From: Solirubrobacterales bacterium
Lineage (GTDB): Bacteria; Actinomycetota; Thermoleophilia; Solirubrobacterales; 70-9
Assembly: GCA_025450195.1 (NCBI GenBank)
Contig: JANWHW010000007.1
Span: 1 to 64,000 of the forward strand
Direction of reading: 5' to 3'
Length of the DNA stretch: 64,000 nucleotides
Shown here: positions 1 through 11,958 of the stretch, piece by piece
How the letters are laid out: every line of letters starts with the position of its first letter
How positions within the stretch are numbered: the stretch's first letter is position 1
The notes under the pieces: model-generated
Told to the model about the DNA's origin: nothing
Databases searched by the model: none
Seen by the model: the letters and a program-made list of their open reading frames with translations, nothing else
Position numbers and translations under genes: made by a program

Positions 1-100
1 GGGGGTGGCGGGCTTGTGGGGTGTGGGGGGGGGGGTTTTGGTGGGCCCCCCCCCCCCCCCCCCCGCGTTGGGGGGTTGGGCCCCCCCCCACAACTCCTCC
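1..100. other. G/C homopolymer contig end
   Basis: The first hundred bases are long runs of G and C, including about 20 consecutive C, with almost no A. No coding pattern is visible. This looks like the low-quality end of an assembled contig rather than biology. It contains a GTGGGCCCCCC stretch also present in the 92-bp palindromic repeat described below, so the assembly may have broken inside such a hairpin; that is speculation. Confidence 0.6.
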
Positions 101-106
101 CTCGAC

Positions 107-589
107 CTACGCATTGATGATTCTCACCGCCAAAAGGCCGGCGTTCTTCGCGCCGTCGACGGCGACGCAGGCGACGGGAACGCCGGGTGGCATCTGCACC
201 GCCGAGAGCAGGGCATCGAGGCCGCCCAGGCTCTTGCCGAGGATCGGCACCCCGATCACCGGCAGGTCGGTGTGGGCGGCGGCGACGCCGGGAAGCGCGG
301 CTGACATCCCCGCTCCGGCGATGATCACCTTCAGCCCGCGCATCCGCGCGTTGGTGCAGTACTCGCTCACCATTTCGGGATCGCGGTGGGCGCTCATCAC
401 CCTCACCTCGTAGCGGATGCCGGCGTCATGCAGTGCGGCTCCGGCGGGCTGCATCTTCGGCTTGTCGTTCTTCGAGCCCATGATGATTCCCACCAAGGGC
501 TCGTCGACGTTGATCTCCTCGAAGGCCTCCTCGACCGCCGGCATCGATGTCGGCGCGGGGGGCTGGGGCTCCTCTGAGATCTCGCTCAT
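107..589 (-). CDS. purE: N5-carboxyaminoimidazole ribonucleotide mutase PurE
   Basis: Converts N5-CAIR to CAIR in cytosolic purine synthesis. The 160-residue product is the usual class I PurE size plus a Pro/Glu-rich N-terminal extension of about 30 residues. Visible motifs are GIIMGSKNDKPKM (phosphate-binding loop, usually GSxSD, here GSKND), SAHRDPE (normally SAHRTP, carrying the catalytic His) and the glycine-rich AGAGMSAALPGVAA. The ATG at 589 is preceded by GAGAGGAAGAG. It lies 12 nt downstream of purD and is surely co-transcribed with it. The SKND and HRDP substitutions are unusual but keep the Ser, Asp and His of the active site. Confidence 0.93.
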   Translation of the reverse strand: MSEISEEPQPPAPTSMPAVEEAFEEINVDEPLVGIIMGSKNDKPKMQPAGAALHDAGIRYEVRVMSAHRDPEMVSEYCTNARMRGLKVIIAGAGMSAALPGVAAAHTDLPVIGVPILGKSLGGLDALLSAVQMPPGVPVACVAVDGAKNAGLLAVRIINA

Positions 590-601
590 CTCTTCCTCTC
601 G

Positions 602-1876
602 TTAGCTGGCGACGCGCTCGACGGCACGAGCGGCAATGTCGGTGCGAATCTGCATCCCGTCGAAGGAGATTCGTTGCGCGGCATCGTATGCGCGATCGCG
701 TGCCTCGGCCGGTGTGCCCCCCAACGCGGTGACGTTGAGCACGCGGCCCCCGGCTGTGACGACCTCGCCGTCCCGCTCAGCGGTTCCCGCATGTGTCACT
801 TCGGCCAGCTCCGCAGCCTCGCCGATGCCGCGAATCACGTCGCCCTTAGAGGAGGACTCGGGGTAACCGGCGGAGGCGAGCACCAGGGTCACCGCCCAGT
901 CGTCCCCGAACTCCGCCTGGCTCCCGGCCAGGCCACCCGGCTCCCGCGTCGCCAGGCAGAGGTCGAGGAGATCAGAGCGCAAGCGGGGCAGCACCGCCTG
1001 TGTCTCGGGGTCGCCAAACCGGACGTTGAACTCCAGCACCTTCGGGCCGGACGAGCCGATCATCAGCCCCGCGTAGAGGACGCCGTGGAAGGGGATGCCC
1101 CGCCGCGCCATCTCGGCGACGACCGGCCGGTGGACGGAATCGACGATCTCCTCGACCTCGGCTGCCCCGAAGCCGGGCACGGGCGAGTAGCTGCCCATCC
1201 CGCCGGTGTTGGGCCCCGCATCGCCGTCGAAGATCCGCTTGTAGTCCTGGGCCGGCGCCAGCGGCACGACGTTCTCGCCGTCGCAGAGCGCCAGCAGCGA
1301 GAGCTCCTCGCCGTCGAGGAACTCCTCGAGCACGACGGCCGTCTCTCCGAAGCGTCGCTCCGTGAAGAAGACCGCGGCAGCCTCGAGCGCCTCCGCCTCG
1401 GACTGGCAGATGATCACGCCCTTGCCCGCGGCCAGGCCGTCGGCCTTCAGCACCGCGGGATAGGAGGCCTGGGCGAGATGCTCAGCTGCTTCCTCATGGT
1501 CGCGCAGCAGCACATGGGAAGCGGTCGGCACTTCCGCTGCCTTCATCAGCTCCTTGGCAAACGACTTCGAGCCCTCCAGCTCAGCGGCAGCCGCGCTTGG
1601 CCCAAAGGCTGGCACGCCGGCAGCCTCGAGCGCATCGACTGCTCCGGCGACCAGCGGCGCCTCGGGCCCGACCACGACCAGGTCGACGCCGCGCTCCCTT
1701 GCCGCGGCGACGATCGCCTCGACGTTGCCGGTATCCACATCGGGTAGGCATTCCGCATCCGCGGAGATACCGGCATTGCCGGGGGTACAGAGCAACTCGG
1801 GCGAGTGGGGAGAGCGCCTCAGCGCCTTCGCTATCGCGTGCTCGCGCCCCCCACCCCCGACGATCAGGACTCTCAA
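602..1876 (-). CDS. purD: Phosphoribosylamine-glycine ligase PurD
   Basis: ATP-grasp enzyme that joins glycine to 5-phosphoribosylamine to make GAR, the second step of purine synthesis. The 424-residue length is normal. The N-terminal Rossmann-like motif VLIVGGGGREHA, the ATP-grasp lid KADGLAAGKGV and the C-terminal metal/ATP region FNVRFGDPETQAVLP are all present. The start is TTG at 1876, with AGAGG about 8 nt upstream; no better in-frame start exists before the conserved N-terminus. It follows a GYD-domain gene by 14 nt and precedes purE by 12 nt, so the three form an operon. Confidence 0.96.
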   Translation of the reverse strand: MRVLIVGGGGREHAIAKALRRSPHSPELLCTPGNAGISADAECLPDVDTGNVEAIVAAARERGVDLVVVGPEAPLVAGAVDALEAAGVPAFGPSAAAAELEGSKSFAKELMKAAEVPTASHVLLRDHEEAAEHLAQASYPAVLKADGLAAGKGVIICQSEAEALEAAAVFFTERRFGETAVVLEEFLDGEELSLLALCDGENVVPLAPAQDYKRIFDGDAGPNTGGMGSYSPVPGFGAAEVEEIVDSVHRPVVAEMARRGIPFHGVLYAGLMIGSSGPKVLEFNVRFGDPETQAVLPRLRSDLLDLCLATREPGGLAGSQAEFGDDWAVTLVLASAGYPESSSKGDVIRGIGEAAELAEVTHAGTAERDGEVVTAGGRVLNVTALGGTPAEARDRAYDAAQRISFDGMQIRTDIAARAVERVAS

Positions 1877-1890
1877 GCTGCTGCCTCTAT

Positions 1891-2172
1891 CTAGAGGGAG
1901 TCGGCCAGCTCGTCGGTGGGCATTGCGGCGAGCGTCTGGCTCGTCATCGTCCCACGCGAGCCCAGCTCGACGGAGACCTTTGCCATCGTCTTCTCGTCAG
2001 GCGCTTCGACGATAGTCACGAAGTCATACTGCCCGAGCGTTGCGTACTGGGCGAGCACCTTGGCGCCGATCTGTTCGACCTCGTTGTTCACCTCGGCGAC
2101 CCTTCCCGGGTTGTTCTTCAGGGTTCGGACGCCCTCGGCCGTCAGGTTGGTGAGCATCACGTATGTAGGCAC
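1891..2172 (-). CDS. GYD domain protein
   Basis: A 93-residue protein of the GYD family (PF08734 type), with the naming motif seen as YATLGQYDFVTIVEAPD in the middle. GYD proteins are small ferredoxin-like-fold proteins of unknown function, often encoded beside metabolic genes. The start is GTG at 2172 with a strong GAGAGGAGAG about 6 nt upstream. It is the first gene of the purD-purE transcription unit (14-nt gap). The association with purine genes is observed here; a regulatory or scaffolding role would be inference. Confidence 0.85.
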   Translation of the reverse strand: MPTYVMLTNLTAEGVRTLKNNPGRVAEVNNEVEQIGAKVLAQYATLGQYDFVTIVEAPDEKTMAKVSVELGSRGTMTSQTLAAMPTDELADSL

Positions 2173-2241
2173 GATTCTCTCCTCTCGCGATGGGTTCGCG
2201 CCTACGTTACGCGAGTGAGCGAGACCCTGTGTCTGTGCGAC

Positions 2242-3930
2242 TCAGTCGTCGTAGCCTGCGTGGATGTGGTCGCAGTGATCGGCGCGCGCGAACGCCGGGC
2301 CGACACCGTCGAGATCGAAGCAATAGATCAGCTCGGTTGGCATCGCCGGAGTGGGCAGCGATGCCAAGGTGCGACCGAGTTCGGCGCAGGGAGCGGTGAC
2401 GGAGGTGTCGGTGCAGGAGACACCGTCGACCGCGCTGATGTCCATCGCCCGGCCGTAGAAGTGATTGGAGACGCCGCCTTCGACCGTGTACTTCGAGTGA
2501 TCGGAGCGCAGCGAGGAGATGGTGATCTGGTGGGACTGCGTCATCGCTCCGATCAGCCCGACGATGCGGGGGTCGATCGCTCCGGTATCGAGATCGTGTT
2601 TCTCGAGAGGGTTGGAGAGCGTCAGGTTGTCCCAGTCGATCGGCGCGATGACGACGTTCGGGAGCGACACCGTCCACTCGACCGTACTTACTTTGCACTG
2701 CCCTTCGAGCTGCTCGGACTCATTGAGTACCGCCTCCACGTACCACCCCGCCTGGTTGTGGGTGAACAACCCGGCTCGCAGTCCCCCGCGCGACCAGATG
2801 ATCCGAGCCAGCGTGGCGGCTGAGTCATCGGGGTCGGCGTGTCGAATGCGCCCGTCCGCGTCGCCGTCGACCGCGTAGTGATGCCACTCGTAGCCTTCGA
2901 GCCCCAGCGGGCCGCGGTCTTCCAGTTCGGCTTTGGTCATGCCACGCCCGAAGTTCGACTCCAGGCGGGCGACTGCGGCAAGCGCCCAAACGCCACGCTC
3001 GCCCTGCCCGTAGCGCGCGGCTGCGGTCTCAAAGGCGTCGAGGTACTCGACCGGCATTCGCTTCCGCCACAGCTTCGTCGGGTTGCAGCTCAGGACTTGA
3101 AGCTTTGGCAATAGGTTGAAGGCGCTGCCGAGTGCCCCACCGAGTTGCCCGTAGCACTCCGCATTGCTGAGGACGTCCGCCACGTACCAATCGGCATGGT
3201 TGTAGGAGTAGATCGCGCCGTAGGTGTCCTCCGGCATCCCCGAGGCGCTCAGGTAGCTGGCGGCGGCGAAGATCGCGTCTTCGGGGTTGTAGGGGTCTTT
3301 GACGCCGTCCCCGTTGGCGTCCACGCCGTAGCCAGCCCAAGTTTCTGGCATGAACTGCATCCACCCTTCAGCCCCGGCCGAAGAGATGTTGAGGTTGGTC
3401 CCGAAGGCCGTCTCGATGCTGTTGATTGCCGCCAGCACGCTGGGTCCCTGCGGGCCAAGGTCGTAGGCGTCAGACGCCCGCTGGTAGATCGGAATGAGGA
3501 TCGGCGGGATGCCCACCGGCGCGCAGGTAGAGCTGGGGAGCGGTGGCAGGGCAAATGGCGCAAACGACTCGGCGGGAGCCGGCACGGCACCGGTTTCGCC
3601 TCGGGATTCCACGTTGGGTTTGGGCGTTGGGTCTGTATCGGGCTGTCCGGCACCGATGCCGCCGCTGCCTTTTGAGGACGCCGGCGCGGGTGGTGGGGCG
3701 ATCGTGTCGCCCTGTATGACCGGCACAGACGCAGCGGGTGCGGGGGCTTCGGTCTGGCTTGCGGCGGGAGCTTCGGGTGCGGTGCTTTCGGAAGCCGATG
3801 CCGCTGCGGCGCCCAAGGTCCCAATCAGCACGAAGAGCGCGGCTGGCCAGAAGGCCCGCTGGACGCGGTTAACCCCCGCGAGCGCCAGGCCTGCACGAAG
3901 AAGGGAAGCGAGTCGAGTCAATCTCCGCAT
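2242..3930 (-). CDS. Secreted two-SLT lytic transglycosylase with C-terminal M15-like domain
   Basis: A 562-residue cell-wall hydrolase. After a basic N-terminus comes a hydrophobic segment (about residues 22-48, signal/anchor) and a Pro/Ala/Glu linker to about residue 130. The first SLT-type domain has catalytic-Glu context NSIETAFG, then GAEGWMQFMPETW and a DxNGDG calcium-like loop. A second transglycosylase-like unit follows (ARLESNFG, GPLGLEGYEW, DGDADGRI). The last 120 residues carry SNHFYGRAMDIS and DHIHAGY, the His/Asp...His zinc pattern of M15-like peptidases. I chose the ATG at 3930 because it sits one base after the upstream stop; an upstream in-frame start at 4008 would overlap that gene by 77 bp. 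Confidence 0.85.
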   Translation of the reverse strand: MRRLTRLASLLRAGLALAGVNRVQRAFWPAALFVLIGTLGAAAASASESTAPEAPAASQTEAPAPAASVPVIQGDTIAPPPAPASSKGSGGIGAGQPDTDPTPKPNVESRGETGAVPAPAESFAPFALPPLPSSTCAPVGIPPILIPIYQRASDAYDLGPQGPSVLAAINSIETAFGTNLNISSAGAEGWMQFMPETWAGYGVDANGDGVKDPYNPEDAIFAAASYLSASGMPEDTYGAIYSYNHADWYVADVLSNAECYGQLGGALGSAFNLLPKLQVLSCNPTKLWRKRMPVEYLDAFETAAARYGQGERGVWALAAVARLESNFGRGMTKAELEDRGPLGLEGYEWHHYAVDGDADGRIRHADPDDSAATLARIIWSRGGLRAGLFTHNQAGWYVEAVLNESEQLEGQCKVSTVEWTVSLPNVVIAPIDWDNLTLSNPLEKHDLDTGAIDPRIVGLIGAMTQSHQITISSLRSDHSKYTVEGGVSNHFYGRAMDISAVDGVSCTDTSVTAPCAELGRTLASLPTPAMPTELIYCFDLDGVGPAFARADHCDHIHAGYDD

Positions 3931-3931
3931 C

Positions 3932-4885
3932 TCAGCCCCGTACGTCCGTGATGACCCAGGCGCCATCCAGTTTCTGCATTCTGAGCCTGAGCTCACTTGT
4001 CGTTCCAACGCGCAGGAGCGAGGCGCTGATCGTGTAGGTCTTGGCCTGACGTGGGCCCGGCACGAGGTTCAACACGCGCGCCTGGGGGACTTCGACGTTC
4101 GCCGGCAGCCGTGGCGGCCTTGCGCTCAGAGCATCGGCGAGTTCGGTAGTCGCGGTTTCCTGGAAGATCGTCTTCGCTCGCAGCGGGCGCTTGCCCACCT
4201 CGTAGAAGACGAACGCCTCGGCGAATCGCCGAGCGACCTTCATCGCAACCGGCCCGGCGGGAACCGGTTTCTGGCTGGAGGCAGCCGCGGCGCCTTCTTC
4301 TTCGGATTCCGATTCTGCTTCGGCCTGTCCAGAAGTATCGGTTTCGGAAGCCGTCCCTTCTTCGCCGTCGCTCTCCGCGTTCGCGACCTCGGAGCCATCC
4401 GCGACTCCGAACACCGGCGGCGCTCCCTGCAGGGTGGGTTGGCCGGGCTGCTCGCCCTTTTCCTCTTGCGCATTGACGAGCGCAGCGCTCGTCGCCAAGG
4501 CAAGCTCACCTGAGGCCGGCTCCTCCTGTGAAGCCAAGAGAGCTCCCAGCGCGGTAGCGCCGATCGCGACCGCGACTAGGGCGCTCGCCCCGACCATGCG
4601 GTGTGGGTATCCCCAGCTCGAGACTCGCTCTCGAAACGGCCAGAGCAGATTCCGCTCAATGGCCCAGCCGAGGCGCTGAAATGGCCACTTGAGGAGCTCT
4701 CCGACGCTCCGCAACAGATCCCCTGCCGGCCACAGCACACGTTCCCGCAAAGCCCAGCCGACAGCGCGAAACGGCCGCGTCGCGGCGGCCAGCGCTGCAC
4801 GCAGGTGTGATCCGCGCGAATCGGCGTTGATGTGGCGTCGTCTGAGCATGTATTTGGAGATTCTGAAGCTTATGTCGGAATTCAA
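3932..4885 (-). CDS. Membrane-anchored protein, function unknown
   Basis: A 317-residue protein I cannot assign to a family. It has a basic N-terminal region of about 95 residues with repeated WAL/WPF patterns (WALRERVLWP, WAIERNLLWP), one clear transmembrane segment (about 98-118, ALVAVAIGATALGALLA), an acidic low-complexity stretch (about 140-205), then a compact alpha/beta domain ending KLDGAWVITDVRG, which resembles small NTF2-like accessory domains. It ends one base before the transglycosylase start, so the two are co-transcribed and may act together at the wall. The start is uncertain: TTG at 4885 or ATG at 4849, neither with a clear ribosome site. Confidence 0.6.
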   Translation of the reverse strand: MNSDISFRISKYMLRRRHINADSRGSHLRAALAAATRPFRAVGWALRERVLWPAGDLLRSVGELLKWPFQRLGWAIERNLLWPFRERVSSWGYPHRMVGASALVAVAIGATALGALLASQEEPASGELALATSAALVNAQEEKGEQPGQPTLQGAPPVFGVADGSEVANAESDGEEGTASETDTSGQAEAESESEEEGAAAASSQKPVPAGPVAMKVARRFAEAFVFYEVGKRPLRAKTIFQETATTELADALSARPPRLPANVEVPQARVLNLVPGPRQAKTYTISASLLRVGTTSELRLRMQKLDGAWVITDVRG

Positions 4886-5007
4886 GTTCTTTTGCTGTAA
4901 TCGGGATCCTGATCCATAGGTCCCAAAAGTTGGCTTCAGCTTGATAGCAGCCCACTTTTAGCGGCACCTAATTAACCCTCTAAATGTGAATTCGACGCTG
5001 CCCCCGG
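4886..5007 (-). other. AT-rich leader of the cell-wall gene pair
   Basis: This 122-bp gap between clpB and the membrane-protein gene is markedly richer in A/T than its surroundings. On the minus strand it holds GGATC-AG-GATCC, a small perfect hairpin, and purine-rich loops. It presumably contains the promoter and 5' leader of the downstream pair. I compared it by eye with c-di-AMP riboswitch features, often found before wall hydrolases, and did not find the required conserved blocks. Confidence 0.35.
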
Positions 5008-7610
<2,603 letters not shown>

Positions 7611-7611
<1 letters not shown>

Positions 7612-7988
7612 CAGTCGCCCCTTTCGCTCGACACTCGGCGTTCCAGCTCGGAGGCACGCTGCCGCATTCGCTCCAGCTCAGCGCGCATCTCCTCTACCCG
7701 TTTTTCCATCTTCAGCACGGTCTCGACCGCCGCCAGGTTCAGGCCCTCCTGGGAGGTCATCTGCTGGATGCGTCGCAGCCTTTCGACATCCCGTTGCGAG
7801 TAAAGCCGGGTGTTCTTCGGCGAGCGCTGCGGTGAGATCAAGCCACGCGCCTCGAAGACCCGAAGGGTCTGGGGATGCATGTCCGCCAGTTCCGCGGCGA
7901 CCGAGATCTTGAAGACGCGACCCTCCGCATCGATCGTCGTCTTGACCGTTTCCCGTCGCACCCGCCGCGGCCCGCCGAACTCCATCAT
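7611..7988 (-). CDS. hspR: Heat-shock repressor HspR (MerR type)
   Basis: Repressor of the dnaK operon; in characterised actinobacteria it binds HAIR operators with DnaK as co-repressor. The 125-residue product has a MerR-type winged helix (about 26-75: [26 protein letters not shown], split here as the recognition helix [13 protein letters not shown], followed by [14 protein letters not shown]) and a C-terminal coiled coil (about 85-122, heptads rich in E/R/L). Two adjacent ATGs are possible; the first (7988) overlaps the dnaJ stop in ATGA fashion. It is encoded between dnaJ and clpB, so it represses its own operon. Confidence 0.93.
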
Positions 7989-9091
7989 CGTCCCGCCCTC
8001 TTCAGCAGCTCGGCGCGGGGATCGGAGCCGTTCAGGGTCTCGGCGAGCTTCTCCACTGCCTCCCGCTGCTCCTCGGTCAGCTCCTCTGGCACTTCGATCT
8101 CGAGCCGGTAGCGGACGTCGCCGCGGCCCTTGCCTCGCGGTTTCGGAGGGCCCTCGCCTCGGAGCCGCTGGAGCGTGCCGTGCTTGGTTCCCGCCGGGAC
8201 CTTGATCTTCTTGCTGCCATCGAGGGTTGGGACCTCGATCGTCGCGCCCTGGAGTGCCTCGGCGATCGTGATCGGCACCGTCACCTCGAGATTGCCGTCG
8301 TCCAGCCGCTTGAAGACTGGGGAGGCGGCGACCCGTGTCGTCACGTAGAGATCGCCGGGCGGCCCACCGCGAGGCCCGGCCTCTCCCTTGCCCGCGAGAC
8401 GGATTCGGGTGCCGTTCTTGACACCGGCTGGAATGTTGACCTTGTAGCGCTTCGTCTGCTGGGTCAGACCTGACCCGCCACAGGTGGGACAGGGGTCCTC
8501 GATGATCTGACCGGCCCCGCCGCACTGTGGGCAGGGCTGGCTGATCGAGAAGAAGCCCTGGCTCTGCGCGTCGACCCCGCGGCCTTCGCAGCGCGGACAG
8601 GTGATCGGGCTCGTGCCCGGTTTGGCGCCACTGCCGTGACAGTTCGTGCAGCGCTCGGCCTTGGGCACGTTGACGTCGATCTGCGCACCGTTCACGGCCT
8701 GGTCGAAGCTGAGGCTGACCTCTGTTTCGAGGTCGCGCCCCTGGGCTTGCTGGGGCTCTGCCCGTCTACCCCCGCGACCGAACACCCCCCCGAGGATGTC
8801 GCCGAGGTCGACGCCGCCAAATCCACCCCCAGGTGGACCGCCCCCTCCAAAGGGGCTGCCGCCACCGCCAAACCCCCCAAACATCCCACCCGCGTCGTAC
8901 TGCTGGCGCTTCTCGGGATCGGAGAGCGTGTCGTAGGCGCCCTGGACCTCCTTGAACTTCTCCTCGGCCTTCGGATCGTCGGGGTTGCGGTCCGGGTGGT
9001 ACTGGCGCGCCAGCTTCCGGTACGCCTTCTTGATCTCCTCATCCGATGCCTTTTTGGAGACGCCCAGCACCTTGTAGAGGTCTTCGGCCAC
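7985..9091 (-). CDS. dnaJ: Chaperone DnaJ
   Basis: Hsp40 co-chaperone that stimulates DnaK ATPase. The 368-residue protein has the full type I layout: J domain with HPD at 32-34, a Gly/Phe-rich linker (about 68-105), four CxxCxGxG zinc motifs ([32 protein letters not shown]) and the C-terminal substrate-binding beta domains. The start is GTG at 9091 with GGAGTAGGAAG upstream. It is separated from grpE by a 77-bp gap containing a 62-bp interspersed repeat, while its 3' end overlaps hspR. Confidence 0.97.
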   Translation of the reverse strand: MAEDLYKVLGVSKKASDEEIKKAYRKLARQYHPDRNPDDPKAEEKFKEVQGAYDTLSDPEKRQQYDAGGMFGGFGGGGSPFGGGGPPGGGFGGVDLGDILGGVFGRGGRRAEPQQAQGRDLETEVSLSFDQAVNGAQIDVNVPKAERCTNCHGSGAKPGTSPITCPRCEGRGVDAQSQGFFSISQPCPQCGGAGQIIEDPCPTCGGSGLTQQTKRYKVNIPAGVKNGTRIRLAGKGEAGPRGGPPGDLYVTTRVAASPVFKRLDDGNLEVTVPITIAEALQGATIEVPTLDGSKKIKVPAGTKHGTLQRLRGEGPPKPRGKGRGDVRYRLEIEVPEELTEEQREAVEKLAETLNGSDPRAELLKRAGR

Positions 9092-9109
9092 GTCTTCCTA
9101 CTCCAATGT

Positions 9110-9171
9110 CTCGCGCTTCACTCGCGGCGCAAGCTGGACCAGAGACAATTTGGATGCTCGCTCCGCGCTCA
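9110..9171. repeat. 62-bp intercistronic repeat, copy A (grpE-dnaJ gap)
   Basis: A 62-bp unit filling most of the gap between grpE and dnaJ. It starts CTCGCGCTTC and ends GCTCGCTCCGCGCTCA, and is matched end to end, with no length change, by the potD-potB gap (48410-48471). The outer 20 and 16 bases are nearly identical; the central 25 bases are divergent apart from ACCAGA and TTGG. In copy A the last bases include the grpE stop codon. Both copies have the same orientation relative to transcription, suggesting an mRNA-level element such as a processing or stability structure. Confidence 0.7.
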
Positions 9172-9842
9172 CTCCGCCACCACCACGCGCGCGGGCCTGA
9201 CCAGCTGTTCGCCGACCAGGTAGCCCTTCTGCATCACCTCGACAACGGTGCCCGGCTCGACGCCATCTCCCGGTTGGGTGGAGAGGGCCTCATGCATCTG
9301 CGGGTCGAACTTCTCCCCTTTTGGATTGAGGCTTTCGATTCCGTGACGGCGAAGGGTTTCGCGCAGCCCATGGAAAACGAGCAGGACGCCGTGGGCAAGG
9401 CTGTCGCCCCCCTTCTCCTCGCTGCTGTTTCCGTCGCCAAGAGGGTCTTCGGCTTCGGCATCGATTCCGGCGGCGGCAAGCGCGCGCTCAAGATTGTCAA
9501 GCGGATCGATCAGCTCCCTTGCCAGATCCGCTTTGCCACGATTTGACGCGGCCTCGAGATCGGCCGCGATCCGCTTGCGAAAGTTCTCGAAGTCGGCCTT
9601 CGTCCGCTTCGCCAGTTCCAAATACTCATCTCGCTCTCGCTGCACATCAGCAAGCAACGCATCGAGATCCTTCTCGACCTGGCCGTCGTCAGCTTCGGGG
9701 CTCGCCGGCGCATCTCCCGCGGGTGGCGCCGTAGGGGGGCCCACCCCCGAGGAAGCTTTAGCTACCGCAGGGGGTGGGGGGTCCCCTGCGGCGTCAGGAC
9801 CCGCGGGCTGAGGCTTTTGGGAATCGCCGTCTTGAGGCAGCC

Positions 9843-9846
<4 letters not shown>
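9169..9846 (-). CDS. grpE: Nucleotide exchange factor GrpE, with repeat-derived tail
   Basis: Releases ADP from DnaK. The 225-residue protein has a disordered Pro/Ala/Gly-rich N-terminus (1-60), a long coiled coil (about 62-125, including [20 protein letters not shown] in part) and the C-terminal beta domain with [15 protein letters not shown] and [21 protein letters not shown]. The GTG start overlaps the dnaK stop (GTGA). Residues 14-44 are encoded by a 92-bp palindromic repeat that also occurs twice in intergenic DNA of this window, an unusual case of a repeat translated inside an essential chaperone gene. The core domains are intact, so function should be normal. Confidence 0.95.
9716..9807. 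repeat. 92-bp palindromic repeat, copy 1 (inside grpE)
   Basis: A GC-rich imperfect palindrome bounded by perfect 9-bp inverted ends CCCGCGGGT/ACCCGCGGG, with an inner stem CCCACCCCC/GGGGGTGGG around a conserved centre TAGCTAAAGCTTCC (read on the grpE coding strand). It aligns over its whole length with 43628-43718 and 63650-63741. Here it lies wholly within grpE and encodes [20 protein letters not shown] and the following 11 residues. The pattern recalls Rickettsia palindromic elements, which are known to sit in-frame in protein genes; no sequence relationship is implied. Confidence 0.85.
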
Positions 9847-11735
<1,889 letters not shown>

Positions 11736-11767
11736 TTGTCCCATACCTCCAGCGGTCGTTTGACTGG

Positions 11768-11814
11768 CTTAGAAAAATCTAAGTGTCAGTATGGCAGATT
11801 TGTACACCTCGCAA
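11768..11814 (-). promoter_or_regulatory. dnaK operon promoter with candidate HspR operator
   Basis: On the minus strand a -35-like TTGCGA (11814-11809) and -10-like TACTGA (11791-11786) are separated by exactly 17 bp. Immediately downstream of the -10 is an inverted repeat CTTAGA-AAAA-TCTAAG (11768-11783), flanked by TGAC/GTCA. HspR operators in other actinobacteria are CTTGAGT-N7-ACTCAAG; this site keeps the CTT...AAG ends but has different inner bases and a shorter spacer. Its position over the start region fits repression. The remaining upstream sequence to 11958 has only a GCGATGCATCGC palindrome (11881-11892). Confidence 0.6.
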
Positions 11815-11930
11815 ATGCCGGCGCGGACGGCGGGCGGGTATTCCACTCTCGCCTCGTGCATGTTTAGCGCGATCTCCTCGGCGATGCATCGCGCCGACAA
11901 CGGAGCTTCGCTCATGCGCTTTTGCAACTT

Positions 11931-11948
11931 ACCCCGATCGCCCGGGGT
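11931..11948 (-). terminator. Weak hairpin after the cytochrome c gene
   Basis: A 6-bp stem ACCCCG/CGGGGT with a 6-nt loop lies 11 bp beyond the cytochrome c stop codon on the minus strand. There is no T-run after it, so it may only be a weak or factor-dependent terminator separating this unit from the dnaK promoter. Confidence 0.35.
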
Positions 11949-11958
11949 GGTAGAGCGT

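Noticed and set aside
674-1747. Long open frame on the plus strand over purD
   Set aside because: It is the antisense shadow of purD; high GC leaves opposite frames open, and its translation has no family motif.
4886-5007. c-di-AMP (ydaO-type) riboswitch before the wall-hydrolase genes
   Set aside because: The expected conserved blocks such as GGGGUGAAUC are not present.
7989-8525. Arg-rich extension of hspR
   Set aside because: This is dnaJ read in another frame; HspR similarity starts at 7988 with ATGA coupling.
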